The notes under the pieces were generated by a model, which was given only the letters and a program-made list of their open reading frames with translations, searched no databases and was not told the DNA's origin. The position numbers were made by a program, and so were the translations under genes. From Achatina immaculata (lineage: Eukaryota > Mollusca > Gastropoda > Stylommatophora > Achatinidae): 64,000 bases of DNA. The stretch is taken from positions 24,746,427 to 24,810,426 of the forward strand of contig CM019713.1 in the NCBI GenBank assembly GCA_009760885.1, written 5' to 3'. Each line of letters begins with the position of its first letter. Positions within the stretch are counted from its first letter, which is position 1. Positions 24,768-36,570 of the stretch are shown here, piece by piece.

Positions 24768-24839
24768 CTGGAAAAAACAATCATCAGTGTAATTTAATCT
24801 TTAAGGTTTGTTTGTTTGTTTGTCTGTGCAATCTCCCTG

Positions 24840-25160
24840 TAACTGTGAGCTGTTGTTCTTCACAGTCGATGCTGTGGAGGTGTTGAGGCATGGCACTGTA
24901 TCACCATGACAGCAGGTTATGCCAGCTATTTTTCAGTCCCAGAGTACAGCTAAAAAGCAGGGGGTGTGCAATGCTTCTTTAACAGACTCCACCATCATGG
25001 GGACTATGGCGATCCCTGCTCCATTAGCCTTGCTAGGCCTGTTACTGGGGTACCACGGAGAGTTGGGACAGGGTCTTGGTCAGCTATAGTTCATTAATCC
25101 TGATGCTGGCATATCAGCTATGGGTCACTGATTACCTCATCAGACAGGTGTCTTGACCCC
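24840..25160 (-). repeat. SINE-like element D copy
   Basis: Colinear with the reverse complement of 37990-38330: ggactatggcgatccctgct, gagttgggacagggtcttgg, tcagctatagttcattaatc. It has one copy of the 34-bp segment that is expanded at 62784. Confidence 0.85.
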
Positions 25161-26185
25161 CAATCTTTAAGGTAAAAGAACTATTAAAATTGCATCATTT
25201 ACTTCCTCTGGGAACAACTGTGTTAAGAACACATTTATCTTAACATAGTCTTTGTGAGATAGGGAACATAGATCTGTTTGCTTAAAAACTCTGACCTAAT
25301 TCTGTACCCCAGAAACCTGTAGCAATCAACACTAATTGTAACTGTTATTTTTGTCAAATGTAGTGTCAGGTTGGTGGACTGATGGGGAAGATCACTGGCA
25401 GGGATGAGGAAAATCTGGTGTGAAACCAATGAATCCAGGACGTGACAAGCCTATGGATCTTTACAACAATGGCTATCAGAATGATGTAAACAAAACAGAG
25501 CCAGCAGACTATAGGTGGTGGGGAATGGATGTCGTTGAGGCACTCATTAGATTCCTCATCCCAAAGTCAGAGTGTCTCTGGAACTGTCTCAAAGCCAGTG
25601 TTGCATGCTGGGTCTGACGTGGAGAAAGGGTTTAAGTACAGCCACCAGAGGCTGGAAAACAAAGTTTTGCCCAGGCCAGCCTACATCACTGTCTTCATGG
25701 CAGTCTGAGCAAGACCACAGTCTATCCTAGCAAGGAAAGGTGCTGAAGTCAGAGGTACCCAGCCAAAAGGCACATTGCAAAAATCAGGGTATCACACATC
25801 ATCGCCAATGTGCGCATGAAGAAGAAGAAGAAGATGCATCATTTATTGAAGATATGAGTATCTCATGACCGCTGTTTGTTAAGTCCAGTTAAAAACTGTA
25901 ATTATTGACCTTACACTAAAACAATATGTTAAGGCTGATGCATAGAATTTTTCAGACATATAGGAAGTGGCTGTAAAAGTGAAACTAACCATCACAGCTA
26001 TGTCAAGTATGATGTTCACAAAGTTATTTGACTATCTAGTATTTTACGAATAACTGAAACTGAATGGAAATACATGGTTCTTGTTAACAATTAACTACTT
26101 AATCAGTAGCAAACTGCATATGACTTTTCAGTGACTTTCCTAAGTATGGAACTGAACTACTGTACTATTGAGCATGATACATTTT
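25161..26185. other. Intron sequence with possible (GAA)n-tailed element
   Basis: A GC-richer stretch at about 25415-25845 ends gcgcatgaagaagaagaaga, a tail like those of retroposed elements. I could not match its body to another copy here. The rest is unremarkable. Confidence 0.4.
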
Positions 26186-26189
26186 TTAT

Positions 26190-27410
26190 TGGCATATAAA
26201 TTGTAGGAACAAAGACCACTTCCCTTTTATTGATGGTAATGTGACTTCTTTGGTAGGGCAATGAAAATTGATTGCAAAAGGTCTGATGGGACATAGTTAC
26301 TGTTATAGATGTCATTCAACAATCTGGTAATTTTTTTCTATTCCAAGCTCTCCTAATGCTTCCAATTCTTCTTTGGTGATTTTATCTGGTCCTGGTGCTT
26401 TGTTGTTTTTCATGTGTTTGATGGCTTCTTCCACTTCTGCTTTTAATATGTGAGGCCTTTCATTATTATTTCATATATCTATTTCGCTTCTATTGTCCTC
26501 ATAGAGTTCTCTAATATATTCACTCCATCGTGCCATTATTTCATCTCTGTCCATTATTATATGCCCCTCCTTTGACTTCAGGCAACCAGTCTTGTAGTAT
26601 ATCCTTTTTGTTTGTTAACTCCTTTGTTTGTTTGTACATATCTCTTGTGTTTCCATGATGGTGTGTCTCCTTTTCACTACATTTCTTATTTAGCCACTCC
26701 TCCTTAGCTTTATTGCATTTGTGTCTTATTTCTTTATTTATTTTGTCACATCTTTATCGTCCTTAAGACTTCATCTCTGATCCATTAGTTGCAAAATTTC
26801 TTCTGTCATCCACCCCTGTTTAGCATGTCTTTTATTTGGAGGTTGGATTTCAATAGATGTTTGCTGAATAGAGTTTTTGAGCATATTCCAGACGTGCTCA
26901 GGCCAAGTCAGCATTCCAGACAATGAGACACATCTTGTGCAACAGATCCATATCAATGGAAACAAAATTCCGAGTACTTAAATGTTACATCGAGCCAATT
27001 ATGTTTTATGGGTGTGAAGCATGGTCTATGAATAAGAGAGTACAGTGAGAAATGGAGGCCATGGAGATGTGGTTTATAAGAAGGATGTTGAAGGTACCAT
27101 GGACAGCCAAGAAAACCAATGAAGAAGTCTTAAGAGAGGCTGGAATTAAAAAGCAAATTATAGCAAAGATCAGAGGCAGACAAGCGAGATTTACAGGACA
27201 TTTCCTGAGAAGAGGAAAATTGTAACACACTGTGACAACTGGAAAAACTGAAGGAAGAAGCGACAGAGGAAGACAGAGACAGAAGTTACTGGATGGGCTG
27301 TCAGTATGGCTAGGAAGAAAGCCACCAGCAGATCTCATAATCAAGTCTAAAGACAGGGAATTATGGAGAGAAATGATCACCTATGCCATGTGGGACAGCA
27401 CTTGAATGTG
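26190..27410. mobile_element. RTE-like LINE copy with inverted 5' segment
   Basis: The right part, 26886-27410, reads on the plus strand as RT C-terminus (METKFRVLKCYIEPIMFYG, EMEAMEMWFIRRMLKVPWTA). The left part, 26190-26885, reads on the minus strand as an upstream segment (KKCSEKETHHHGNTRDMYKQ, EEAIKHMKNNKAPGPDKITK). The two halves meet head to head near 26885, as in LINE insertions made by twin priming. Both halves carry stops. Confidence 0.85.
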
Positions 27411-27469
27411 ACTTCTCAACTTTACTAGTAAAAGTCAAGTTCATTTACTTAAGCTTGTCTTGTTTATTA

Positions 27470-28595
27470 CCAGAGTCAGCCAGTCATTTGCATGTCCCTT
27501 GCGGAACTTTGCCTCCCTAACAGCTCTCCTGTAGGCCTCTCAGTTGTAAGCAAGATGCCCCGCTGCTGATGCATCCATTTGCAGATTATCAACAATGTCC
27601 TGCAGCCATCTTCCCTTGGTCTTCCTCTATTTCTTTTCCCCATTATGTATCCTTCCAAGAGAGTCTTCTCTAGATTATCATGACATTTGATGTCCAAAAT
27701 ATTTAAGTTTTCTCTCTTTAATCCTCTTTACTAGCCAGCCTTCCTCATTATTAAGTTCTTGTAGTATGGATATATTTGTTCTTTTCTGCATCCCATGACA
27801 CTTGAAGAATTCTTCAGTAGCATTTACATTCAAAGGCATTTATGTATTTCTCAGCTGTTTTGTTAAGTGTCCAGGTCTCACAGGCATATGTTGCCATGTA
27901 AAAGATGCATGCCTTTAAAAATCTTATTTTTGTAGTTTTGTCTGTTCCTCTCCACAGCTTCTTTAGTTATTTTACTTTCTACAGTGATAGATGTCCTCAA
28001 GAGATAGAGGATCATATATTCAATATGAGATTAATAAAAGAGAAATGCAGAGAATTTAATGTGAATCTATATTTATCTTTTATAGACTATTCAAAGCCAT
28101 TTGATTGTGTACAACACCAGAAACTTTGGGAAATAATGGAAAAAATGGGATTTCCAACACATTTGATAAATTAATATCACTGCTGTATCTAGACCAACAG
28201 GCAGCAATGAGAATAAATGTGAAACAACAACTTGGTTTGACATAAAACAAGGGATCCGTCAGGGGTGCATATATTGAAAATATAATGAGGAATGTTAGAG
28301 AAGATGTAGACAAAGAATATTATGATGCCATAATAATTAATTGCTATCAAGTGGAACACAACAGGCCGAAGAAAAAGGGGCAGACCACGTGAAACTCTGA
28401 AGAGAACATTATTAAGAGAGGCCAAGTTAACAGGCATAAAATCCTTTGTTGAGGTTGAAAGACTCGCCGAAGACAGGAAAAATTGGCGAACTACTTTGCG
28501 AGCCCTATGTGACGTCTAACGGCACGGGAAGGATATAAGATATAAGATAATAATTAATTGGAGGTTAAGAAATACAAGAGATTAGATATTACTAG
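27470..28595. mobile_element. LINE family B copy 3, inverted and interrupted
   Basis: 27484-27985 is the family 3' end on the minus strand (without an evident CATT tail). 27990-28343 and 28561-28595 are an upstream RT segment on the plus strand (DHIFNMRLIKEKCREF, LYLSFIDYSKPFDCV, MEKMGFPTHLI). The sequence between these parts in copy 1 (about 1735-2000) is missing. It is interrupted by a family C insertion at 28344-28546. Confidence 0.88.
28344..28546 (+). mobile_element. LINE family C insertion with target-site duplication
   Basis: Starts ctatcaagtggaacacaaca and ends ggatataagatataag. It is the last 200 bp of family C. The 14-bp target duplication ataataattaattg is at 28330-28343 and again at 28547-28560. 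Removing the insert and one duplicate restores the family B sequence of copy 1. Confidence 0.92.
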
Positions 28596-29040
28596 TGTAT
28601 CTTCAATATTTTTACCTTTAGTTGCTGTGATATTTTATTTAGCAATAATAAGTGTGTGACTTGCTAAACTGGTTGTGAACTAACTTCTGGTGCAAAAAAA
28701 AAGGGGGCTTGAGAGTAGTTTTAATTGTACACCTGTCAATTTAGGTGCAAAAATAGGTGTTTCTAGGACATTGTTTTAGAAAAAAAAACTCTGAAATAGG
28801 AGAATGTCTTTTTGCAAGATGAAGATAATTAGAATACATCAGACACATGACTGTCAGTGCATCAAAGTTTAAGCAGATATTGATATGATAGAGGCCTATG
28901 CATTTAGCTAAAATCTGATGTTTTGGGCCTTGCAAGGTGCATAATAGAGATACAATACAACCAGCCTCATCTTGGAGGTGGACACTGAAGAAGAAGGACT
29001 GGACATGAAAGAAGAGTATGAGACCATCATTCCTACTTAC

Positions 29041-29240
29041 CTCTCTGAAGTCAATGCCATTATTTATTGACCACATTGCTTGAAAGTAGTCCCTCATTCT
29101 GTTCTTCAAGTGCCGAGGGAATCGGTGAATGCGGAAAAAATCCTTAAGATCTTTGGTCTTCGAATGAAATATTGCTCTTCTGGCATACATTCTCTGTATG
29201 ATAGTTGTCACATTACCAAACACAACAGCATGCATGATGG
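29041..29240 (-). CDS. Elk channel exon: S6 end and C-linker
   Basis: Acceptor acttcctcag ends at 29241; donor GTAAGT starts at 29040. Residues 369-435: distal S6 (MHAVVFGNVTTIIQRMY), then the C-linker (KTKDLKDFFRIHRFPRHLKN, MRDYFQAMWSINNGID). It ends in phase 0. The sequence is strongly conserved with vertebrate Elk channels. Confidence 0.96.
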
Positions 29241-30290
29241 CTGAGGAAGTATAAATACAAAGTATTTCATGTTACTAATGCTGATTTTCTTAAAAAAATA
29301 TAAACTAAAATTAATACTAAAATACAGTTGGTAAAACTTACAAAATTCACTCCTAAGATGCAGAACTGTGTATGTATTTAAATACAAAATTATATAATTA
29401 AATGTTTGCAAGGACAAAATCTTTCATTAAGATGAATAGATCAGCAAATCACATTTTTTCTTATAACTTTATAAATATGCATATACATTAGACACAACAT
29501 TTAATAATGTCAGCATTAAAAATTTGAAGAAAAAAGTCATTAAGTCTAAATGGAAATGGTAGCACTGAGGATAAAATGTACATTATGACCAGCTGTCTGG
29601 ATAACATTTTTATCATGAAATCTGCACAAGTGAAACATCAACTAATTATCGTACCTCAAGGGTGTAATAGATGAATCTAAGAATGGATTTTTTTCACTTT
29701 AGATTATTAGAATATTACTTTAATTTCTTAAATAATCATTCTGAATTTTTCAAAAACTACTAGTTTTCAATCACTGGTACTTTGCCGCAGAAAATATTTC
29801 TGTTTCCTTTCAAACAATCTTCTTTTCTGGCATCACAGATAATAATATTTCTTGAAACTTTCTCCATCTTTTCGCAAATGAAATTCTAATATTCTCTCCT
29901 TCAGACAGTTTATCTTCCTGTGCTATAGAGATTTACATCTCCAAGCAAAAATATCTTCAGTTTTTGGACAAATAAACTAACGTTTCTGAATTATAACAAG
30001 AACTCCAACATCATTAAAACACACACACACAAAATTAAGTTTCACTCTCAATAAACTATACCTAACTTTCAGATACAAAAAAAATTATTGGTTGAAGATT
30101 CAAGACATTTCTCTATCATAACAGAAACTTTCTGGAAAACCATTTTTATTTTCTTTTTGTTCTTCTCTGTTCACTAAACCATCAAAGTATAAAAATGTAC
30201 TAGTATAAAAATCTACTAGTATAAATATATCGGCAAGACTCTAGCATATTGTCATAGAAAAATCTGTCAGACTATTAGAGAAAAATCTGT
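29241..30290. other. Intron, nothing recognised
   Basis: AT-rich, short ORFs only. No repeat family match. Confidence 0.5.
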
Positions 30291-30293
30291 CAG

Positions 30294-30380
30294 AGTCATT
30301 CATTCATTTGCATATCCCTTGTGGAACTTTGCCTCCCTAACAGCTCTCTTGAAGGTCTCTCAGTTGTAAGCAAGATATCA
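30294..30380 (-). mobile_element. LINE family B copy 4 (3' end only)
   Basis: About 85 bp: cattcatttgcatatccctt then gtggaactttgcctccctaa. Severely truncated, directly beside the 23-bp minisatellite. Confidence 0.85.
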
Positions 30381-30384
30381 TATT

Positions 30385-31045
30385 ATCAAAGAAAATCTAT
30401 TAAAATATCAGAGAAAGTTGAAAAAGTGTATTAAACAGATTATCAGAGAAAAATGTATCAAACTATCAGAGAAAAATATATCAAACTATCATAGAAAAAT
30501 GTATCAAATTATCAGAGAAAAATACATCGAACTATCAGAGAAAAATATATCAAACTATCAGAGAAAAATATATCAAACTATCAGAGAAAATTGTATCAAA
30601 CTATCAGAGAAAAATACATCATACTATCAGAGAAAAATGTACCAAACTATCAGAGAAAAATGTATCAAACTATCAGAGAAAAATGTATCAGATTATCAGA
30701 GAAAAATGTATCAAACTATCAGAGAAAAATATATCAAACTATCAGAGAAAAATGTATCAAACTATCAGAGTGTTTCATGTATCAAACTATCAGAGAAAAA
30801 TACATCAAACTATCAGAGAAAAATACATCAAACTATCAGAGAAAAATGTATCAAACTATCAGAGAAAAATACATTAAACTATCAGAGAAAAATGTATCAA
30901 ACTATCAGAGAAAAATATATCAAATTATCAGAGAAAAAGCATCAAACTATCAGAGAAAAATGTATGAAACTATCAGAAAAAAAAAACATCAAACTGTAAG
31001 TGAAAGCTCAGTGAGAGAAAAACTCTGTTAAACTAACAGAGAAAA
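30385..31045. repeat. Minisatellite, 23-bp unit, next to pore exon donor
   Basis: About 26 copies of aaactatcagagaaaaatgt plus atc. Because 23 is not divisible by three, all three plus-strand frames are open, giving spurious 146-193-residue ORFs. The array stops about 30 bp from the donor of the exon at 31076-31270. Confidence 0.96.
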
Positions 31046-31075
31046 TGTGTTGTCTATCTGGCAGGAAGCACCTAC

Positions 31076-31270
31076 CACCAAGAAGCATGGCACAAACTGA
31101 GAATATCTTCTCCATGTTTGTGTTGGCAGAGACATTGCCAAAGCCAACACTTGTTAAGCTGGAGCAGGTGAAGTATAGGGCACTGACATAGGAAGTCATT
31201 GTGTCAGGTATGTTGTGTGTCTTGTTGATTATCACTCTGTCCAGGCGCTCGGACAGTTCATACAACCAAC
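31076..31270 (-). CDS. Elk channel exon: turret, pore and start of S6
   Basis: Acceptor ccatccacag ends at 31271; donor GTAGGT starts at 31075. Residues 304-368: outer turret [11 protein letters not shown], a potential N-glycosylation site NKT, pore helix [10 protein letters not shown], and the selectivity filter SVGFGN typical of KCNH channels (GFG rather than GYG). It ends in the S6 start ([12 protein letters not shown]). Phase 1 at both ends. A 23-bp minisatellite begins about 30 bp into the next intron. Confidence 0.97.
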
Positions 31271-32000
31271 CTGTGGATGGAGTGTGTTAAGGTATATATA
31301 TGTGTATTTTTACACATGTTTTGATGGAGATAGATGGAGTGAAACACAAATAAATGGATGGACAGACAGGCATATGGATGGATGGATGGAATACATTATG
31401 ATATACATAAATATAGAAAGACGTGCAGAAAGATAATCAGGAAGTTAAAGAGACAGACAAGTAAAAAAAGATTTAAGAATAGAATTAATCAATAGAAACA
31501 GATTCATGAATAGTTAATGAAACTGACCAGTCAACAGGCAAACTAAGAGATAAATAAACAGATAAACTAGTAGTATCAAGGTGCTGAACATGTTAGGAAA
31601 GCCATTGATTACCAGAAACTAATTTTCTTTACATGTAAAGTAAAGATTTGAATGTGTCAGACATGCATTTTTTGCATGATCACTAGTGTAAATATATACA
31701 TACTAAAAATGTGAGGCAAGACTTTTATGTTGGTAGAATTTTTTATTCATACACATAGAGGAAATGTAACATGATAGCTATGCAGGCCTCTCATCTTATT
31801 CTGGAGCGACATCTGAAACTCCCTGTGACGCTAATGGCATAGGTAGACAGGTAAGAAGAAGAAGAATTTCTTCTTTGTTGTCTTGATTTAAAAGCCTCAT
31901 TTAGTCATTTAGTATTAGCATGTTAACAATAAACTTTGATCAGCAAATATTTGTGTATATTATTAATAATAAAAATCCACATATTTCCATAACTGCTTAC
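31271..32000. other. Intron between pore and S4-S5 exons
   Basis: 730 bp with a short (GGAT)n at about 31378-31390 and a (GAA)n-ended patch at about 31795-31870 that may be the 3' end of a retroposed element. Nothing else seen. Confidence 0.5.
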
Positions 32001-32205
32001 CAACTGTCCAGTTAGTGCTGCCTTCATCTAGTTCACTTCTGCCTATTGCGTACCAGATGCAGGCAAGCCAGTGAGCTATAAGTGCAAACATGCATAACAG
32101 CAAGGCCAGAACTAAAACGCTGTACTGATTGTATCGTTCAAACTTCTGAAGAAGTCTGGCCAACCTCAGTAGGCGGGCTACTTTCAAAAGATGAACCATG
32201 GCCGC
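32001..32205 (-). CDS. Elk channel exon: S4 voltage sensor and S5
   Basis: Acceptor ttgtttctag ends at 32206; donor GTAAGC starts at 32000. Residues 236-303: S4 shows basic residues at regular spacing ([20 protein letters not shown]), the voltage sensor. S5 follows ([20 protein letters not shown]) and then the turret start ([17 protein letters not shown]). S4 sits intact between typical Elk neighbours. The preceding intron of about 11 kb is the longest seen in the gene. Starts in phase 0 and leaves one base. Confidence 0.96.
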
Positions 32206-32769
32206 CTAGAAACAATGACAGACTGCGGTTATTTCATATGTGCAATTTCTTACCACATCCTGTCAGTGGTATGTATTTTACAAGATCGTGTAAGATATTA
32301 ATATTACTTTTTATAAGAACTACAGCAATATCTCACTTCCCAGATTGCCTTCTTTTAGCTTAATTAGTTTTTCAGATATACAACAATGGCATCAGGGAAG
32401 CAAATAACACAAGCATTAGTTTCTTCTGTTAGCATTAAAATTAGTAACAACAAATATCAATGATAATTTAGAAAGTGGATTTTATACACTTTGGATTTCT
32501 AAATTTAGTAATGAAAATGAAGCAAATGAGTCTGTGTTTGCCACATTAGATTTTTAATATTTTATACAAATGCAATGTAAATTATTGAGGAGAAATAAAA
32601 CCAGGACATGCTAACGATTAGATTTAACTGGAAAATAGTTACAGAAAAGTGAAACAGAACACTGGAAATTAAAAAAGTAGAATTAGTAACAACAGCTGTA
32701 AAAAATTTCAAAGATTATTTGAATTGAAGGAACTACATGTTCTGGTTATAGACCACAGTTGTTAAATGC

Positions 32770-33110
32770 AAAATGTCATCATTATTGGAAGAGGAACAGA
32801 CATCCCTTCTATTCATTCATTTGAACCTCTGTCAATGTCACTGGCAATCATGATTCTCCACTTTGAGCAGTTTTTGTTGTGCCCAATAGTTCAGTTTGTT
32901 CAGATATATCTTTATCCCTGTTCTTTTTTACTTCAGTTTTACAGTTATTCCTTCTTTCCTTCTTCACCCATTTTTACCCATATCTGGGGCATAGGTCATC
33001 AACAAGGGCTCTCCATTTATTTCTGTCCTGGGCTGTTTCTTCTATCTGTCTCCAGGTGTAGTCCATCTTTTTTATCTCTGCTTCAAGAGTCCTTTGTTTA
33101 GTTTCTTGCT
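32770..33110 (-). mobile_element. LINE 3' fragment, another family
   Basis: Minus strand reads MDYTWRQIEETAQDRNKWRA then LVDDLCPRYG, a LINE ORF end of the same general type as families A-C but distinct in sequence. Truncated at both ends. Confidence 0.7.
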
Positions 33111-33589
33111 ATCAAGACACTGCTGTTTTCCTGCTTTTTCTATCATATACTATTTTCTTGCTGTTTCTCAAGTTTTCTTTCTGAAACTGCTATCAATATT
33201 ACATGCTTTCACTTTAGTTTCATCAGTATAAATTAGGTGCTCATTATTTTTTAACAGCAAATAACATCACTAAAATGTTTGTTTTTTTTCTTAGCTGTTA
33301 TATGAGTTCTTAATGCTTTATGTCATACTTTATTCTACCTTCTTCTTCTTCTTCTTTCTTTCTTTCTTTATTTCTTTCTCCTCATCTTCTTCTTATTCTT
33401 TACATAGTTTCATATATTCAACCATCATGAAAAAAAAGATGAGTTTATCTATATGAATCTGATTTTCAGCAATTCTTCTTCCATGTAACACAGTTTTCTA
33501 CTGATGCTCTTTTTCTGTGGCCGTGTTTAGGGCTCTTAAGTCTCCTTTAATTGCAGGTTTGCAGGATGTATTGTTTCTTTTTGAATGAT

Positions 33590-34190
33590 GATTTTAAAAG
33601 GACTTTATGTTGTCTTCTTCTCTGGCATATACTCAGTCACTGACACCAGCCTCTCTCACAAATGTGGCAGTTCACCTCAGGTTTTCAGCATCACCGTCGA
33701 GTTTTTCCTATAAGAAACTGGGGTCTTGCCAGGTCCTTTGCCAAAGGAGGTGGTACAGCTGGCTGCTCTGAGGGATATAAAGTGGCATCTGTTGCTCTTT
33801 GTCTCTGGCATACAAGTATTTTGGAACAATTTTCGGCTTCTGGTACAGATGATGTCCAAACCTGTAATGTCCTGCTCTCAGTTGGAAGATTATTGCTTGG
33901 TCGTTTCTGGTGAGTTTATAGTATTCTTTGCCTATTTTTGATTTGGGGTGTTGTTTTGCCCATTTTTCTTTATATACGGCCTTTGGTCTGTTCATTTCTT
34001 TCTTCATATGTGAAACTTCTATTGATCTTTTGCATTCTTCCTCTCTCTTTTGCTAGTTTCTTTGTTGAATACTGTGCTTCTAGTAACAAAGCTTCTATCA
34101 AGTTGTCCAGGTTTTTAATCTTTTGGTGTTTCAGTGCCTGTATGATGGATTGTTAGTCTGTGAAAAATATCACTTGCTTCTCAGTGTGAA
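33590..34190 (-). mobile_element. LINE with RNase H-like C-terminus, fragment
   Basis: Minus strand reads SIIQALKHQKIKNLDNLIEA near 34130 and KLTRNDQAIIFQLRAGHYRF near 33890, then a degraded AENLR-TATFVREAG ending near 33640. This order (RNase H, then a QAIIFQLRAGH block) is known from LINE clades with an RNase H domain. The zinc-knuckle-like part seen in intact relatives is damaged. Confidence 0.7.
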
Positions 34191-35805
34191 TTTTTTGGGT
34201 TATATTATTTTCATAGATGCAGTTTTTTAATTGCTTTCACCTGTGTTTTGTGTAGGTATCTGGTGGCACAGCCATCTGCATTGCTTGTTCTTTTTTCAGT
34301 TGTATAAACATACCCCCACCTCAGTTTTCAATTATATTTGTAGCTGATCTACTGTGTATTTAAATGTCTAGAACTTTCTGGGACATTTTTTTGTATGTAG
34401 TTCATGCTGTCACTTGTTTTTATTTACTGTTTTGGTTCCTTTTTTGTCTGCATGCCTGGGAGTTGAACTCACACTTCATGGAATTTTTAGTTTTCCGTAG
34501 TGGGATTCTGTAAAATGACTGTAGAAGTTTGCTTTGCCAGCTCATGTGAGATCCAACAAAATGAAAAAGTTCATTACTTTATTAAGGATATTGCTGCAGC
34601 AAGTCTCTTCATTCTGGGATACGTGCAATCTTAAAGACTTTCCATGGCACAAGCTTAAGCATAGTTATATTGACAACCAGGCTGTTGCATATGCAGCATT
34701 ATCCTTCATTCACTGCAGCCTAAAAGACTGAACAAAGGATATAGCCAAAGCAATTTTTAAATAAATAAATGTTTCAAGTACTTCTGCTGAGCAGAATTGC
34801 TGCTAAATTCTTTTGAAACTGATTACAAAATTCCAGTTATTAAACATTATTTTTGCTATTGTTCTCTCTCCTTGGAACTGTAAGCTGGATGTTGACACCC
34901 CGAATATGGTGTAATACAGGTTTTATATCAGACTGGGAATCAGGTTATAGTGGCTTGCTTTAAGAACCAGAGTGGATTCAGAAAGTAATCTGCTGCTGAG
35001 CAGACTCCAGCACAAATAGAGCCACAGCAAGCCATAACTTGTTAGCCAGTCTAATCCTGCTGCTAGAAGCACCAAGGAAGAGATAGGATCTTGGCCAAAG
35101 CTCTGGTTTCTGACTCTTCCTAATGACTATGCCATCAACCTGGCACAGCCATCTGTACTCTCCGAACATTCAGTTACATTTCTGAAACTGGAAAGATTGA
35201 ACCAAAAAAAAAAAATGGCTTGCTTTGCAAACACCGTAGTAATAACGTGTATGCATGGTGGTGTCCCTTTATTTAAAAATCATAAACTGCAGGATGCATT
35301 TAGAAAGAAACAAATTCAGTGCTTAACTACAGCATGCAAGCAGAAACCAACCAACCCTAAAGTAAATGTTGTGGCAGAGTAAATCAAAATTCAGGTGCAA
35401 TATTGATGAACTACAGAACAAAAGAACTTAAATGTTCCAATAATGTAATCATTTCTCAGTGTTCACCAGCATTCACCTCTGTGCAAGTGTAATAGTAATA
35501 ATTAATCCTTCAAATGCTTTCTTCTGTTGCTTTATAATAATATATTAATATATGAAAAGAAGATTTAAATGCATGCAGTATGGATGGCCTGTCATACTGT
35601 TGTTGTTATTGTAGCATGATCTCTTATTAAATATGAATTTCAATAGTTTTTGGCAGCTGCTGTTGCTGCTGTGATGAAGACCATAGCTCTACTAGTACCA
35701 TAACTCATTTAAATGGCTTTTCAAAATATTACATATAAAACATAAATAAACATTAACAGCAGGGGTTTTACTTTTTGTTTTGCAGATTCAAATTTTAAAT
35801 TCATC
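34191..35805. other. Intron, nothing recognised
   Basis: Upstream remains of the same LINE may reach about 34450, but I cannot support it. The rest is plain intron. Confidence 0.4.
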
Positions 35806-36570
35806 ATTCATTCATTCATTCATTTGCATGTCCCCTGCGGAACTTTGCCTCCAAAACAGCTCTCCCGTAGGCCTCTCGGTTGTGATCAAGATGGCCTGGT
35901 GCTGATGCATCCATCTGCAGATCATCAACGATGTCTTGCAGCCATCTTCACCTTGGTCTTCCTCTCTTTCTTTTTCCCATTATGTATCCTTCCAAGACGG
36001 TCTTCTTTAGATTATCATGACGTTTAATGTGTCCAAAATATTTAAGTTTTCTCTCTTTAATCCTCTTTACTAGCCAGCCTTCTTCAACATTAAGTTCTTG
36101 TAGTATAGATATATTTGTTCTTTTTTGTGTCCACGATATTTGAAGAACTCTTCTGTAGCATTTACATTCAAAGGCATTTATGTATTTCTCAGCTGTTTTG
36201 TTAAGTGTCCAGGTCTCACAGTCATATGTTGCGATGGGAAAGATGCATGCCCTTAAAAATCTTATTTTTGTAGTTCTGTCTGCTCCTCTCCACAGATTCT
36301 TTAGTTGTTTTACTTTCTGAAGAGCGATAGATGTCCTTGTTTTAATTTCCCTCATTGCATCTCCACTACTAGTTAGTAGTGATCCAAGATATTTAAAACT
36401 CTCCACTTCTTCCAGTTTTTCCTCATTGATACTTATTTCAGCTGCCTTGTTTGTTTTGTCAGTTGTCATCAATTTAGTTTTCTTTGCATTAAGATAGAGG
36501 TTTTGCTCTTCGCTGTTCTTACGGACTGACATAATTAGTTTTTCCATTCCTTTCTGTGTTGTGGACAGTA
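35806..36570 (-). mobile_element. LINE family B copy 5
   Basis: Tail (CATT)n at 35806-35825. Minus strand gives a 199-residue open frame with KKTKLMTTDKTNKAAEISIN, FKYLGSLLTSSGDAMREIKT and EGYIMGKRKRGRPR. Among the least damaged 3' parts of the family in this window, suggesting a younger insertion. Truncated 5' near 36570. Confidence 0.92.

Noticed and set aside
30418..31031. ORFs of 193 and 146 residues rich in REKNISNYQ-like repeats
   Set aside because: They arise from a 23-bp minisatellite open in all three frames; not coding evidence.
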